NCBI GenBank assembly: GCA_003640385.1
Contig: RCAB01000220.1
Span: 1-64,000 of the forward strand
From: Setaria digitata
Taxonomy: Eukaryota; Nematoda; Chromadorea; Rhabditida; Setariidae
DNA: 64,000 nucleotides
Reading direction: 5' to 3'
Shown: in pieces, positions 12,449 through 23,490 of the stretch
Layout of the letters: each line of letters begins with the position of its first letter
How positions within the stretch are numbered: the stretch's first letter is position 1
Notes under the pieces: generated by a model
The model's input: the letters and a program-made list of their open reading frames with translations, nothing else
Told to the model about the DNA's origin: nothing
Database searches by the model: none
Position numbers and translations under genes: made by a program

Positions 12449-12664
12449 ATGAATGAGAAATTTTTCCGTGAAGCAAAAGTTTGTTCAGATGCAAACGAAT
12501 TGGCAAGAAGCTATCAATCTAACCCATTCGGCTATCATCAGCAGTATCGTCGTTATCATTATCATTATCATCATCATCATCATCGTCATCATCATTCAGC
12601 TGTTGAACCAGACTATCTTCTTTATTTCTTCATATCTTTCTGTCTAACTAGCCTGAAAAATTGA
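12449..12664 (+). CDS. Candidate small His-rich ORF (71 residues)
   Basis: The ORF opens MNEKFFREAKVCSDANELAR, then carries YHQQYRRYHYHYHHHHHRHHH, and ends in a hydrophobic tail. Its first half is less AT-rich than the surroundings and uses varied codons, which is why it is listed. A long pyrimidine tract followed by TTTTAAAAG sits about 20 bases upstream of a run of four ATGA units. The His stretch comes from a CAT/TAT microsatellite, which could by itself keep two frames open (an isoleucine-rich frame overlaps). The family is not recognised. It could be an isolated exon or chance. Confidence 0.25.
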   Translation: MNEKFFREAKVCSDANELARSYQSNPFGYHQQYRRYHYHYHHHHHRHHHSAVEPDYLLYFFISFCLTSLKN

Positions 12665-13774
12665 TGAATTATCCAATGATGCTTAGCATAACCGTTGTGG
12701 CTGTTTAACACCATTGTTTTCTTTTTACAAATGTTTTTACATATTACATTTATATTAATAAATAAATAATATGTAATCGTCTAAATAAACAAAAACATAT
12801 TATCAATATATTTGCCAAACACTAATTACTTTTCCATTAATTACTGAGGTTTTCTAAATTTAATAGAAATTTTGCAACAAACATTTTGACTCACAGCTTA
12901 GCGAAATATTTTTCCAATATTGTTTTTAATTGAAGATTTTATTGTCTAATTAATGACTTTTCTGGTGTTATTATTTCTTAATTGAATATTAATATTTTAA
13001 TTTTATGCTAAAGCTTTACTGCTAATATTATTTGTATCGCTTAAAATATTGCTATAATTTCCAGTTAAGAACCATCATTATTTCATTTAATGCGTTGATT
13101 TCGATTATATTCAACAATTTTAAAAATATTTAGAGAAATCCAAAAAATATGACTGCTTTCTGTTTTAATTTTCATAAATGTTACTAACAATTCTCTGAAT
13201 GTTGTGTCCAAAAATTCTTTTTATTTATTCAATTTCAGATTCAAATGATGAAAAATTTACTTTTTCTAACCTCATTAATTAATAGAAATATTAAATGCTT
13301 CAGTTTGTTAGTAACATAACTATTTTTCTCAGCAAAATTATTGATGAAGAGAGAGATTACACTAAATTTTTTGCTTAAATTTAGAATCCAATTGTTCTTT
13401 ACATCCCTATTAGATAAATAAATAGTCAATTCATTCATAATGTATTTATTAGCAGTCTAACGAGCTATGATATATCAATTAGACCATATTGTTAAGAAAA
13501 AAACATAAAAATACGAGATGAAACTTTCATATATCAGATTTCTCCAAAGTTTTCGGAAATATTTCGAAATTAGTTGTCTCAAATTTCACTTTGTTCAGTA
13601 GTTAATTCGATTTTAAATATCATTCTTAATTTGAATTGTTTTAAATCAGGATTAATGACCATGTCTCTCAGTTACTTTAATTAACCAGTATTATATCAAA
13701 TGCTAAATCTCACGATATAATACAAGTATTGATTTCAAAAAAAGAAAAAAATTTTTCATTTAACCTATTACTGG

Positions 13775-13999
13775 ATGTATAAGAATTACCTTAAAATGGT
13801 CATTTTCGTTTTGTCAATCATTTTAATCCCTTGTCAAGTTGAAGAAAAAAGTGAGCTTAAAAAGCAAAGAAAGGTGGGAAATAATTTAAAACACACTGAT
13901 ATTTATAACTCATTCATGTATTTTACAGAAAAGGAAGAATTGCATTTTTATCAGCCAGTTTATCAGTTGATCAATCAATACGATAATTTCCTATCATAA
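13775..13999 (+). CDS. Candidate small secreted peptide ORF (74 residues)
   Basis: The ORF starts MYKNYLKMVIFVLSIILIPCQ, which reads as a signal peptide with a plausible cleavage after CQ. A mature part with many charged residues follows (VEEKSELKKQRK). An optional 55-base intron (AAG/gtggga to tattttacag) could shorten it. There is no homology call, no upstream splice acceptor and no clear compositional contrast with the flanks, so this may be a chance ORF. Confidence 0.22.
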   Translation: MYKNYLKMVIFVLSIILIPCQVEEKSELKKQRKVGNNLKHTDIYNSFMYFTEKEELHFYQPVYQLINQYDNFLS

Positions 14000-15845
14000 T
14001 GTCCACTTCGATGAATTGAAATTAGATCTGTTTATAATTTTTTTTTTCCTCTTACCCTTAGAAAGTTAAAGTTTTGTTCCAATAATTAACAGAAAAGGTT
14101 AAAACAGACTAATTCAATTGCTGAATTATCAAAATACCCGAAAATAAAATGTCATTTATTGATGATGGACAAAAATCACTGGCAACATAATTCACTGGAT
14201 TAGCAAATCTTTCACTGTTCTAAACAAGTTTGCTGAATTATAATTTTTTTTTTTTTTTTTTTTTTTTTTAAAGCCGATTATTTATTACATGATAAAAGGG
14301 GAAGACAAAAAATATTTAGAATTAGATTTTAATCAGACATTTAGAAGTGTAATTAAACGATTAAACAACAATTCCTTGGTCTTATAGGATTAATGAATTT
14401 TTGCTTCCGATGGTGATCACCTTATTTGTTAGCTTATTTTCAAAAATATTTTATTAGAAATCCATTTTCTATCCATATTTTTTAATTTACATTTCTTCAC
14501 ATAACAATTGTTTTAAATACTTTACACAGCTTTAATTTTGATAGCTCAAAAACGAAATTTCATCAACCACAGGTGACGTTTTATTTAAACCCATCGCAGG
14601 TGATGATATAGCAGTGCACTAGAGAAAATTAATGCAAAACAGCAAATCTAAATTTCTTTTAGACAGATGATTTTATCAAATTTCATGCAATAAATAAAAA
14701 TATTATGGATTTATCTTAGGAAAAGGAAAAATGTGACATATAATGAAGATGACAATTAAATTTTAAATTTTACTTCTATTTTAAACAGATGGAATTGAAA
14801 GAGAAATTAAATTATCTAAACATTTTCGTTCTTATAAAATTTTTTACTGTCAACAAATATATATAATAAATGTGATAGAACATATTTTAGATTTTGTTCG
14901 GATTTAATCATACGTTGAAAATCCATGCCGAAAAGATGCTGTAAAGATCTGAAGTTTATAGTTTAATATGATAAATTAGTTATAAGTAGTTTAAACATTA
15001 TTTCGAATAAAATTTTCATAATGGTACTCTTTCCTCTAAATAAAACCTTTTTTTTTTTTTAATTAAAATAAAAATGACAAATTTCATTACGTTTCACTTT
15101 TTTCTTTAAAAATTTTAGTTGTATATTTTAATTGTATCACCCATTTATCTTTTGTTCCTTAAGCAAAATTTTTTGATATGGCTAATAAGAAGCTATTAGA
15201 ATTCAATGAATTAAAAAAAAATCACTCGTTCAACTATTTTCTATGCTATTGAAAATATTAACGTCAGCTTATTGATATTTTTTTTTTGGAAATAATATTA
15301 TCGTATTGAAATGAAAATGGAAAATTTATGCATAGAAAAGAGAACGGTAGTGATAAAAACTTTCATTACTTATTATTGAAATCGCAAAGTAGCTGTAAAT
15401 AACAAATAATAGTATAAATAATAATTATTAGTTGGATGGTTAAGGAATTATATTAAATAATGACTAAATATTGAATAAGATTCCAACCAAATGATTTATT
15501 AATAACAAAGAAATTGTTCATTCATTGGAAGATTAGAAACAAAAAAAAAAAAAAAATAGTAATAGATGACATTTGGAGGAAAAATTCTTAATTCGACGCC
15601 AAACATAGAATCAATTAAATATGATGAGCTTGTAATTTTTGAACAAAAGAAACGTGAAATGAATAAAATGGGAAGATTAATCATATATTTATTAGAAATC
15701 ATTAAATTTGTGCATTTTGAAATTTAGACAAGCTTTCTTGCTATTTGCTTATAAAAAGGGATGATGTTTGAATGAAAAAGTATAAGCAGAAAAGAGTGCA
15801 AAAATTTTAAATTTAAAAATGTTGCAATTGTGACACAAAGTTGTG

Positions 15846-15860
15846 CACCTGCAACACCTG
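15846..15860. promoter_or_regulatory. Pair of CACCTG E-boxes
   Basis: CACCTG occurs twice nine bases apart (15,846-15,851 and 15,855-15,860) in an otherwise AT-rich stretch about 1.5 kb upstream of the 17.4 kb gene. CACCTG is a bHLH binding core. Two more CAGGTG cores lie near 14,571 and 14,600. A regulatory role is inference only. Confidence 0.25.
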
Positions 15861-16362
15861 ATCATCCTCCTTTGAGTGTATGAAGAAAAGAAAGAAAAGG
15901 TAAAAAAAGGAGAAAATATTTATTAATTGTGAAGAAGAAGCATTTTCCAAACTTCAATTTGATTGATTACTTCCTCAGCATTTGTTTTGTTTTCGTTTGC
16001 CCAAAATACCAATTCTTACTTTAAAAAATCCTCCTTATGACTCCCAAGTCAATCAAATTTTGACTGAAAGTTTACTCATCTCTTCCTCAACCAGTAAGTT
16101 TTGATATCATTATTATCATATGAAGCTCATGAAAGTTTTTCAAATCATTTTAAAATATTAGTAAAAAAAAAAAGAAAGAAAAGAAATAATTTCAATATTG
16201 TTTCATATATTTTGTTAAAATTTCTTTTTTCTTTCTGAAATTTTAACAGTTAAGAATAATAATCTTGAGGGAGGAAAAAAAGAATCGAAATTTTATAGGA
16301 AAATACTTGTACTTATTGATTACTTATCAAAGTACACTGCAAAAGCATACTTTCCCCTTTTC

Positions 16363-16393
<31 letters not shown>

Positions 16394-17135
16394 TTTTTTA
16401 ACAGTGAAAAATGCTAGTAGCATTTCCAAATTTTATTTCGACTAAAATTCCTTCAAAAAAAGTTATTTTATTTTTTCCATTTAATTAATTTTAGCAAAAG
16501 AAAATGCTACAGTTTATAAAATTCCTTGAAAAATGAAAAATTTTTTCAAAATGCTGAAATCAAGCTATAAAATTCAGTATTTTTCACAATTTGGCTAAAC
16601 CACTATTGATAATAACTGAACTGATCTTTGTTGAATAATGGTTTCGTTCTTTTATTTTAATTATTTACCTAAAGCAAGAAAAGAATGTTTTTTTTTTAGC
16701 ACTTGGTAGCAACTTCTTTTTTTCTATCTAATTAACTTCAAAATATTTTAAAATTGGACACTCCATTTATCATTCATTTATGCTCATCAATCTTTAAAAG
16801 TGAAAAGTTACAAATACATACAAAAAGAAATTTGATCATCGCTCATTTCATCAAATTATTCTTTTTCATCTTATCTTGATTAGCTTCAATTTTTAACAAA
16901 AAAAAAATTGGCATTTGAAAGATTTTATGTCGTCGAGCATTATTGTTGTTTCATCCATGATATGAACGATTTTTTTTTAATTAGAAACAAGAATTGCTTT
17001 CGTATTTATTCATGCTTTTCTTCCTTTTTTCCCCTCCTGAAATGATAATTTTTAATTTTAAGAGATAATTTATGATTTTTTTCTTCTCTCTTCGAATAAA
17101 TTTTCACTCTTACATTCATGCCATTCAGTATATTT

Positions 17136-17357
17136 CTTTTTTAACTTCTTCTGATCACTTTTTTTTTCTCCCAAATATTTTTTTTACTTTATTACAAGTA
17201 TAAGTTATAATGCTTGGTAACTTTCACTAATTATTTTTTTAATAANCCTTTTTTAACTTCTTCTGATCACTTTTTTTTTCTCCCAAATATTTTTTTTTAC
17301 TTTTTACAAGTATAAGTTATAATGCTTGGTAACTTTCACTAATTATTTTTTTAATAA
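17136..17357. repeat. Direct copy of about 110 bases around a single N (assembly overlap)
   Basis: The 110 bases before the N at 17,246 are repeated immediately after it with small length differences in T runs. The duplicated block ends about 35 bases upstream of the acceptor of the next gene, so promoter spacing there is not reliable. Confidence 0.85.
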
Positions 17358-17398
17358 AAATTTTTTAAATCTCATTTCTTTTTTTTTTCAGACTAAGA

Positions 17399-18002
17399 AT
17401 GATATTGGAATGTCCACAAGCATTTACTTGGGAATGTAAGGAGTTAAATTGCTGTGAAAGTTATCACTTTCGTGTAATTTTACTACTTATAACAATTGGC
17501 TTATTTCTTGCAGCACTTTTAGTTGCTGCTATTTGGTTAACATTCGAATTTCGAACTTCATACAGGTACAGATGTTTGGCCGAATATTTAATAAATACTT
17601 TAAAAAAAAAACATTTTGTAATATCACTACACTTATTTGAATCAAAGAAAAAAAAATGATATGTTATTTATTTGAAACAAAAAAAGAAAGTAAAGAATTG
17701 CAAAACTTTTAAAAATAAAAGAGAATCCTTTTTTCAATTTTCCGATTTTAATTTTACCATAACGGCTACAAATTTTAATAATTATCTGCATTAATTAATT
17801 TTAAATTTGCTCCATTCTAATTACATAACTCAAATTTGAAATTTTTTAGATAGAAGCTCAAGCGTCAATTCTAAATTCAGTCCCATGTAATTTCAGGAAG
17901 AAACGTTTGCGTGAAATGGAACAATTTCGTAACGAACTTGAAATGAGAAGTTTTGAAGAAGCGAAATATTTGCGACGGCTATCACAAAACAAGTTCTTTT
18001 AA
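17399..18002 (+). CDS. Small single-pass membrane protein (90 residues, two exons)
   Basis: Exons 17,399-17,565 and 17,897-18,002 join in phase (AG/G) across a canonical gt...ttacag-type intron, TAATTTCAG at the acceptor. The start ATG lies seven bases behind a TTTTTTTTCAG acceptor, the classic position for a trans-spliced leader. The protein has a short Cys-containing N-terminus (ECPQAFTWECKELNCCE), one strong membrane helix (about 26-48, VILLLITIGLFLAALLVAAI) and a basic, probably helical tail (RKKRLREMEQFRNELEMR). The positive-inside rule puts the tail in the cytosol and the Cys pairs outside. The family is not recognised. A donor-like site just before the stop could instead join an exon at 19,313-19,358, giving a 102-residue form. 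Confidence 0.7.
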
Positions 18003-19312
18003 TTTCTTTTATTAATTTTTACTCGCATTGCTCAAAAAAAAAAAATGATAAAATAAAAAAGTCAATGCAACGGATTAAACCAAATAATTCTTGAAATTAG
18101 AAATGAATCATTTAAAATGCTCAATAATTTGTTATCTTACCGCTTTTCTAAATCAGAACATAATCAAATTAATCAGAACACAAATACAATTACTTGTCGT
18201 GCTACATATTATTCATTTTAATTTCAAAATTTTCATTTTTCAATCTTTTCTATTTAGTTAAAAAATTATTCGACGAATGAATTTAATTTTCGATAAATAA
18301 ATTTGCCGGAAGAATCGTATTAAACTGGCCTAGAAAGCTTTGAGCAATTTTAAATTTTGAATTTAATCGAAACATTTTGTTGTTCCTTAAAATTTACCAA
18401 AAAAAAAAAAAGAAATTTAAAGCAACGACCATTTATGGCTTCATCAATAAAAGAAAAATATCTGCGACTAAGAGCAATGAATTGTTGTAGTAAGAATGCG
18501 ATTACGAAAGTGATTATTGATAAGAGAAACGAAAAGGATTAATTTGTGATCGCAAAACATTTTTTTGCTGTTAAATTTTAAAAGTTCAGAAAAAAACTTC
18601 CAAATACGTAAAATTTCAGACAGTAGTAGAGATTCGTTCATAAAATAATAATTCTGATTCAAAAGAAATTTTTTCAAGTCAAATTAATTATTAAATTAAC
18701 GAACGAACAATCCAACAAAAAATTCTGGATGCGAACACTGATAATGATGATAATAATATTAACAGCACTTAATTTAATAGCATAAAAATTTTCACTAAAA
18801 TGAAACGATAGAACTCTGTAATAATATAATGCAAAAATTTTGAAACAATTCATTTTTATGGGTGAAAAAAAAAAAATTTCTGGTTTCATAAAATGAAACA
18901 GCAAAATTATGCATGAAAATTTTCAAACTAATTTTATAATTGCAAAATTAGCATTTCAGCGAGTGCACAGTAATAATTTTAGTTTCTATCAGTTTTCTCA
19001 CCATATTTCTTTTTGTTTCATTGTTCATTTATTTTCGTTTTTATAATTCCTATCGGTTTTCCATTTTTTCTTTGTCTGGAAAGCAAAATTTGAAATGCTT
19101 TTAACTCAAAGTTGCCTTTCAATTGCTATTTTTAGTTAATACAAATATGAATTTTAAAATAAAATTTTGGTATGCAAAATTAAATGAAAAAAGCTTTTTA
19201 GTTAATATTTGCATGCTTTAATGCTACATTTCAATAAAATTTTCGTAATTTTTTTTATTCATAACATGCACTTCCATGTAATAAATTCATATATTTTATT
19301 GAAATTTTTTAG

Positions 19313-19358
19313 TTTCACCAAAAGTTACAATGAAAGAGGACGCAGTTCACAACTCTAA
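19313..19358 (+). CDS. Possible alternative last exon of the small membrane protein
   Basis: A TTTTTTAG acceptor is followed by an open stretch ending FTKSYNERGRSSQL and a stop. Its phase fits a donor at 17,992/17,993 (AACAA/gttctt) inside the preceding exon, replacing the last three residues of the short form. The peptide composition is coding-like (Ser, Arg, Glu, Gln), but the donor is weak and the intron would be about 1.3 kb. Confidence 0.35.
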
Positions 19359-22060
19359 GTATGTTCAACGGCAGTACTGACTGAGTGAGACCTCCAAAGT
19401 TGATTCACTTTTATTAATTAAAGAAGAATTTGATAAGAAAGAGGAAAAAAAAAAACGAAAATAATTGTTCAATAAGTCAATTTCAAAAAATTATCAGTTC
19501 GAATTGGAAGAATTATTCACCCACCGCTTGCTTATTGATGATAATTGTTAACCTGTCAATATCCCTCTAACTTCATTATCAGAAAATCATCATGTCTAAA
19601 CATCATGTCTAATCATTTATTTATCATTGTTTTGATCGAGCATTTTTATTGTATGAATTCCCTTCGTAATTAAACTTATTTAGCTGATAAGTTGGATAAC
19701 GCAGGATAGCAAACATTTTAAAGCAGTGCTTTTTTTCTTATTCTATCAAATACATTCAATTTGTTGCACCGTTACTTGTACTTGTTCCATCATTTAATCA
19801 TTGCAACTAAGTTAATATCACTTATCAGCTAATAAAATGATAATAAATGGCATGCTACTCAGTGAATTCGCGTGCCTTTCTATTTAAATTCACGTATATA
19901 ATTTGGTTTATCCTTTTCTGTCAAATAATTCAATTTAAATTGTTAATTTTTTTTTAGTCTTATAATAAATATGCATGTCTTATTCATTCATAGCTGCATG
20001 CAAATTAGATTGCAAATGTTTGCATGATGCTATATGTTGAATTATTTTGCAGGAGAAATTATTAAAACATGATATAAGTAACATTTGATGTAACTTCCAT
20101 CAAACATTTTAAAAATTTTCACGCCATTAATTTGTCTGGAAGATCAATTTCGTATTTTATCATTTTTAGATTCATTTTTTCTTTTATTTTCATAAAAAAA
20201 AAAATCAGTATATCAGATTTGAAGTTTGATTATGAATAAATACATACCATAACTGCATGTTAAATGTTTTTTTTTAGATCTAAGCTTTTCCTGTACACTT
20301 TTCTTTCCCTCGACCCTTGGTGCTCAACATTCAAAAGTAATCATTAATGTATAAAATTAGTCGAAAGCAAAACCAGTTAAGCACTAATGATAGAAAGTTC
20401 AATGCTAATTACATAATAACCTTCATCTTCTGCAGATGAAGAAATATTGAAGAGATTTGTCCTGAGTTTGAGAAATATCGGGAAGTAAATGCAAAATTCC
20501 AAAAGCAATAATGGAAGGGGGCAGAAAAAGCATGCCAAAATTATTATAAATATTGTTCTTTTTTTAGGAGGCAAAATTTATTTGACTAGCATATTCTCAA
20601 ACAGATTCCAAAAATCCCTTGAACCTGAAAATCAAAAATTTTAAAATAATGGTAAATATTTTCCTTGATTTTGCCTAAAATTTCACCTAGATAATTCAAA
20701 TCATCAAAATTTCAAAACTCAAAAAATTAATGCGAATTTTAGAGAACATATAACATAAATCTACTAGAGGATTAGAGAAATGAAGAACAGCATAAAGAGG
20801 AAATTTCGTTGGATTTGAACTATTCCTCGAATTTGTCAATTGTTCTACTTTTTCAGCAAAACTTCCAAAAGTACTAAGAAATAAATTTTTCTCAAATTCA
20901 GATGCAGAGCCTTGTTATGAATATAGAAATATAGTGATAATAACAACACTGAAGTTAGTAATGATGGTAATAATATTGGAAATAATAATGATGAAAAGAT
21001 TAACATTAACCTTGATGCTCGCAAGCAGCACTTGGCTAAAATTTCTACTTCCATTTAAAAGAAAAAGAAAAAATAATTCGAAAACTGCCAAATTGTACTA
21101 ATAAATAATCACACTAATATTAAGTATTTTATTTTGCTGCTAGAGAAAATAAAAATTTGATAAAATATAAATTTTGAAGAAAATGGCAAATAATTTCTAA
21201 TATTTTCATTATCATATCTTTTCATCACTTACAAAGTTTAATCATTTTTATTTCAAAACATATGAAAATATATATATATTTTCCTTAAAAATATAATTAC
21301 GACTCCATTTGATTGTCGAATATTTTTTTAGTTTTATTAAATCAACATCCAGTTATGAATTTTTTTGGATCATCTACAAGGGTCTATCGTGTGTATTAAA
21401 TTGAAACTTAAAAAAAAAAAAAATGTTTTTAACAAATTATATGTATCCTGTGGCAATTAGTTAAATGTTGATTAAAGTGTTGACTAAAGCTTGATAAACC
21501 TTTTAGTCCTTTCTAAAATTAAAAATTTAAATAAATTAAATAAAATTTTGTTATTGAAAGATCGTCCATTAAATTATTAATGAATATAAATTTCAGTGTC
21601 ACCGTATGTGGAATTAATCAAAATCGTTGATGATTATATAAGGAAATCCTCAGTTTCTTCATCAAAATAAAAATCAATTCTATTTTGCTACAATTAAATT
21701 ATTTTAAAATATTTCTAATTCTGCTCATTTTTTTTTTTCATTTTCAGTGCTTTTCATTTAAATGTTAATAAAAGCTAAATTTTTTTTTTTCACTTTGATT
21801 ATCATTTAAAGTGAGAAAAATTAGCTCAAGTATTTAAAAGTAACTGAATAATTGATTATTGATTATTCCTTATAATCAAATAGATGACGAAAATGATTGA
21901 ATCTATTCCATTATTTGCTATATTTGTAATTGATAACCAATTATATTTGTAACTGATAACCGATTATTTTGTTCTTACTTTGTTTCTTTGTTTTGTTTTC
22001 TTTTTTTTTTTTTTTTAAAACGATTTTCGATCAGATATTGAATAATTGTGCTTTAATTAA

Positions 22061-22156
22061 TGATTTCATTCAGACCGATTGACCGTAATTTACATTTCTT
22101 TTTGTTCAAATATTTTTTAGAACTGAAAAAAGAAAGAAAAAGTCTGAATGAAATCA
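22061..22156. repeat. Inverted repeat with perfect 15-base arms
   Basis: TGATTTCATTCAGAC (22,061-22,075) is mirrored exactly by its reverse complement at 22,142-22,156, with a 66-base spacer that is itself rich in A and T. It could form a hairpin in RNA or DNA. No transposase or target duplication was seen. Confidence 0.7.
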
Positions 22157-22758
22157 CCGATTTAATTTTTGAAATTTTTTAACGCAATGTTTGTTATTTC
22201 TGCGGTATTTAAAACCAAAAAAAGAAAATTTTCGGGATAAATTTTAAAAAATTTACTCATAGAAAATCAAAAAATATTAAAGTCCAAAAATTTGATGAAA
22301 AATTTACAGTGGATAAGATGAATTTTAAAACGAGAGGAATGATTTAAAAAAAGAAAAAAAACACATTTTTTTAAAAAAAATTCGCATAAAATCATTTACA
22401 ATAGAAATAATAATCTAATAGATTAATAAAAGCAAAACTAAATTTAATTTAATCAAAGAAATAAAATAAAATAACAAAATTGAAAAGAAATTGTATTAAA
22501 TTAATTTCATAACAATTACGATGCGGTTCTATACGCTTATTCATATTTGATTAAATATTTGTAACTGTTTATCCACTCTATATTTCGAATTTTGAAATAA
22601 ATTCTTAAAAGATCATACTTTATACCACAAAAATCGTCCACAATTGCAATTAAAACAAATTAAAATCATCGCTTTTTTTTCGTTTTTTGGTCTGTATAAA
22701 TAGAAAGTATTAAATTCAATTTCATTCATATTTGCTAATTTAATTAATCTTTAAATTT

Positions 22759-22789
22759 GTGTGTGTGTGTGTGTGTGTGTATGTGTGTG
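22759..22789. repeat. GT dinucleotide microsatellite
   Basis: About 15 GT units with one interruption, followed by a degenerate TGTATG stretch to about 22,816. Confidence 0.9.
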
Positions 22790-23373
22790 AGTTGTGGGTG
22801 TATGTATGTGTATGTACACTCCGTGCTAAGTTATCAGGATGCTAAATTGTGTTAGTAATCAGTGAATAAGCTTAAACTTGATCGATTACAATGCTAAAAT
22901 AGATTTTATCAATTAGCAGTTCGTGCTGAAAGAGATCCGAGAAATGAGAAGAGAAAGAAATGAAAAAGTTGATGGAGGAAAGAAAATGATTGAAGGAGGA
23001 AAAAAAAAGAAAGAAGAGAAAGTTAATAATAGCTGAACAATATGCCTCTTACAATTCATTTTGGTGATAATTAGATAAAATTTTGCATAGAACGAAAAAA
23101 AGCTAAAAATTTTGAAATCAATGAGTCATCATCGATTGAAGATAGAGCAAGAGAGAAGTGATAGAATTAGATTTGAAAAGATTAAATGATAAAGTATGAT
23201 AGTTTTAAAATCATTGAACAGATGTGAATGATGATATCATTTCGAGAATGCAATAAGAATAGGAGAATCTATCAATCTCGATGTATTGGGGTCTAGCAAC
23301 AACTTTAACTAATGCTGCAGTAGCAGTTGTGGTTATAGTTGCAGTAAAGTCATGAATCCTTCCGTCTTTTTCT

Positions 23374-23490
23374 TCACTTTTTTTTTTCGAACGTATCTTG
23401 GAACGGAATTTTCGTTTCGTTTTTCTTTTTCTTCATTAAAAACTTCTTCTTTTGAGGTGGTGGTGAAGTATTAGGCTCAAAAAGATCCAT
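23374..23490 (-). CDS. Candidate Lys-rich short ORF (38 residues) in a GC-richer patch
   Basis: The ORF begins MDLFEPNTSPPPQKKKFLM and ends in a Lys-rich tail. An acceptor-like TGATTTCAAG lies about 22 bases upstream, and a donor-like AAA/gtgaag lies at its end, so it could be a first coding exon. The adjacent sequence in another frame (KSEEKDGRIHDFTATI) is also open. No family is recognised and no partner exon could be placed. Confidence 0.2.
   Translation of the reverse strand: MDLFEPNTSPPPQKKKFLMKKKKNETKIPFQDTFEKKK

Larger units (their letters stand above)
14000..17391. other. AT-rich region upstream of the small membrane protein gene
   Basis: No coding exon was recognised. It contains long poly-T tracts (for example 14,246-14,269 and 16,366-16,399), a pair of E-box sites near 15,850 and an assembly duplication just before the 17.4 kb gene. 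Confidence 0.5.

Noticed and set aside
18357..18542. 61-residue plus-strand ORF
   Set aside because: It has a poly-A-driven Lys stretch, no acceptor and no match; probably in the 3' region or intron of the small membrane protein gene.
20449..20497. 49-base stretch between TTCTGCAG and AA/gtaaat, reading EEILKRFVLSLRNIG
   Set aside because: Splice sites are good but its phase fits no neighbouring exon; too short to support alone.
20845..21054. Hydrophobic minus-strand ORF (and the similar one at 20,377-20,574)
   Set aside because: It has low-complexity Leu/Ile content from AT-rich DNA, no splice signals and no conserved motif.
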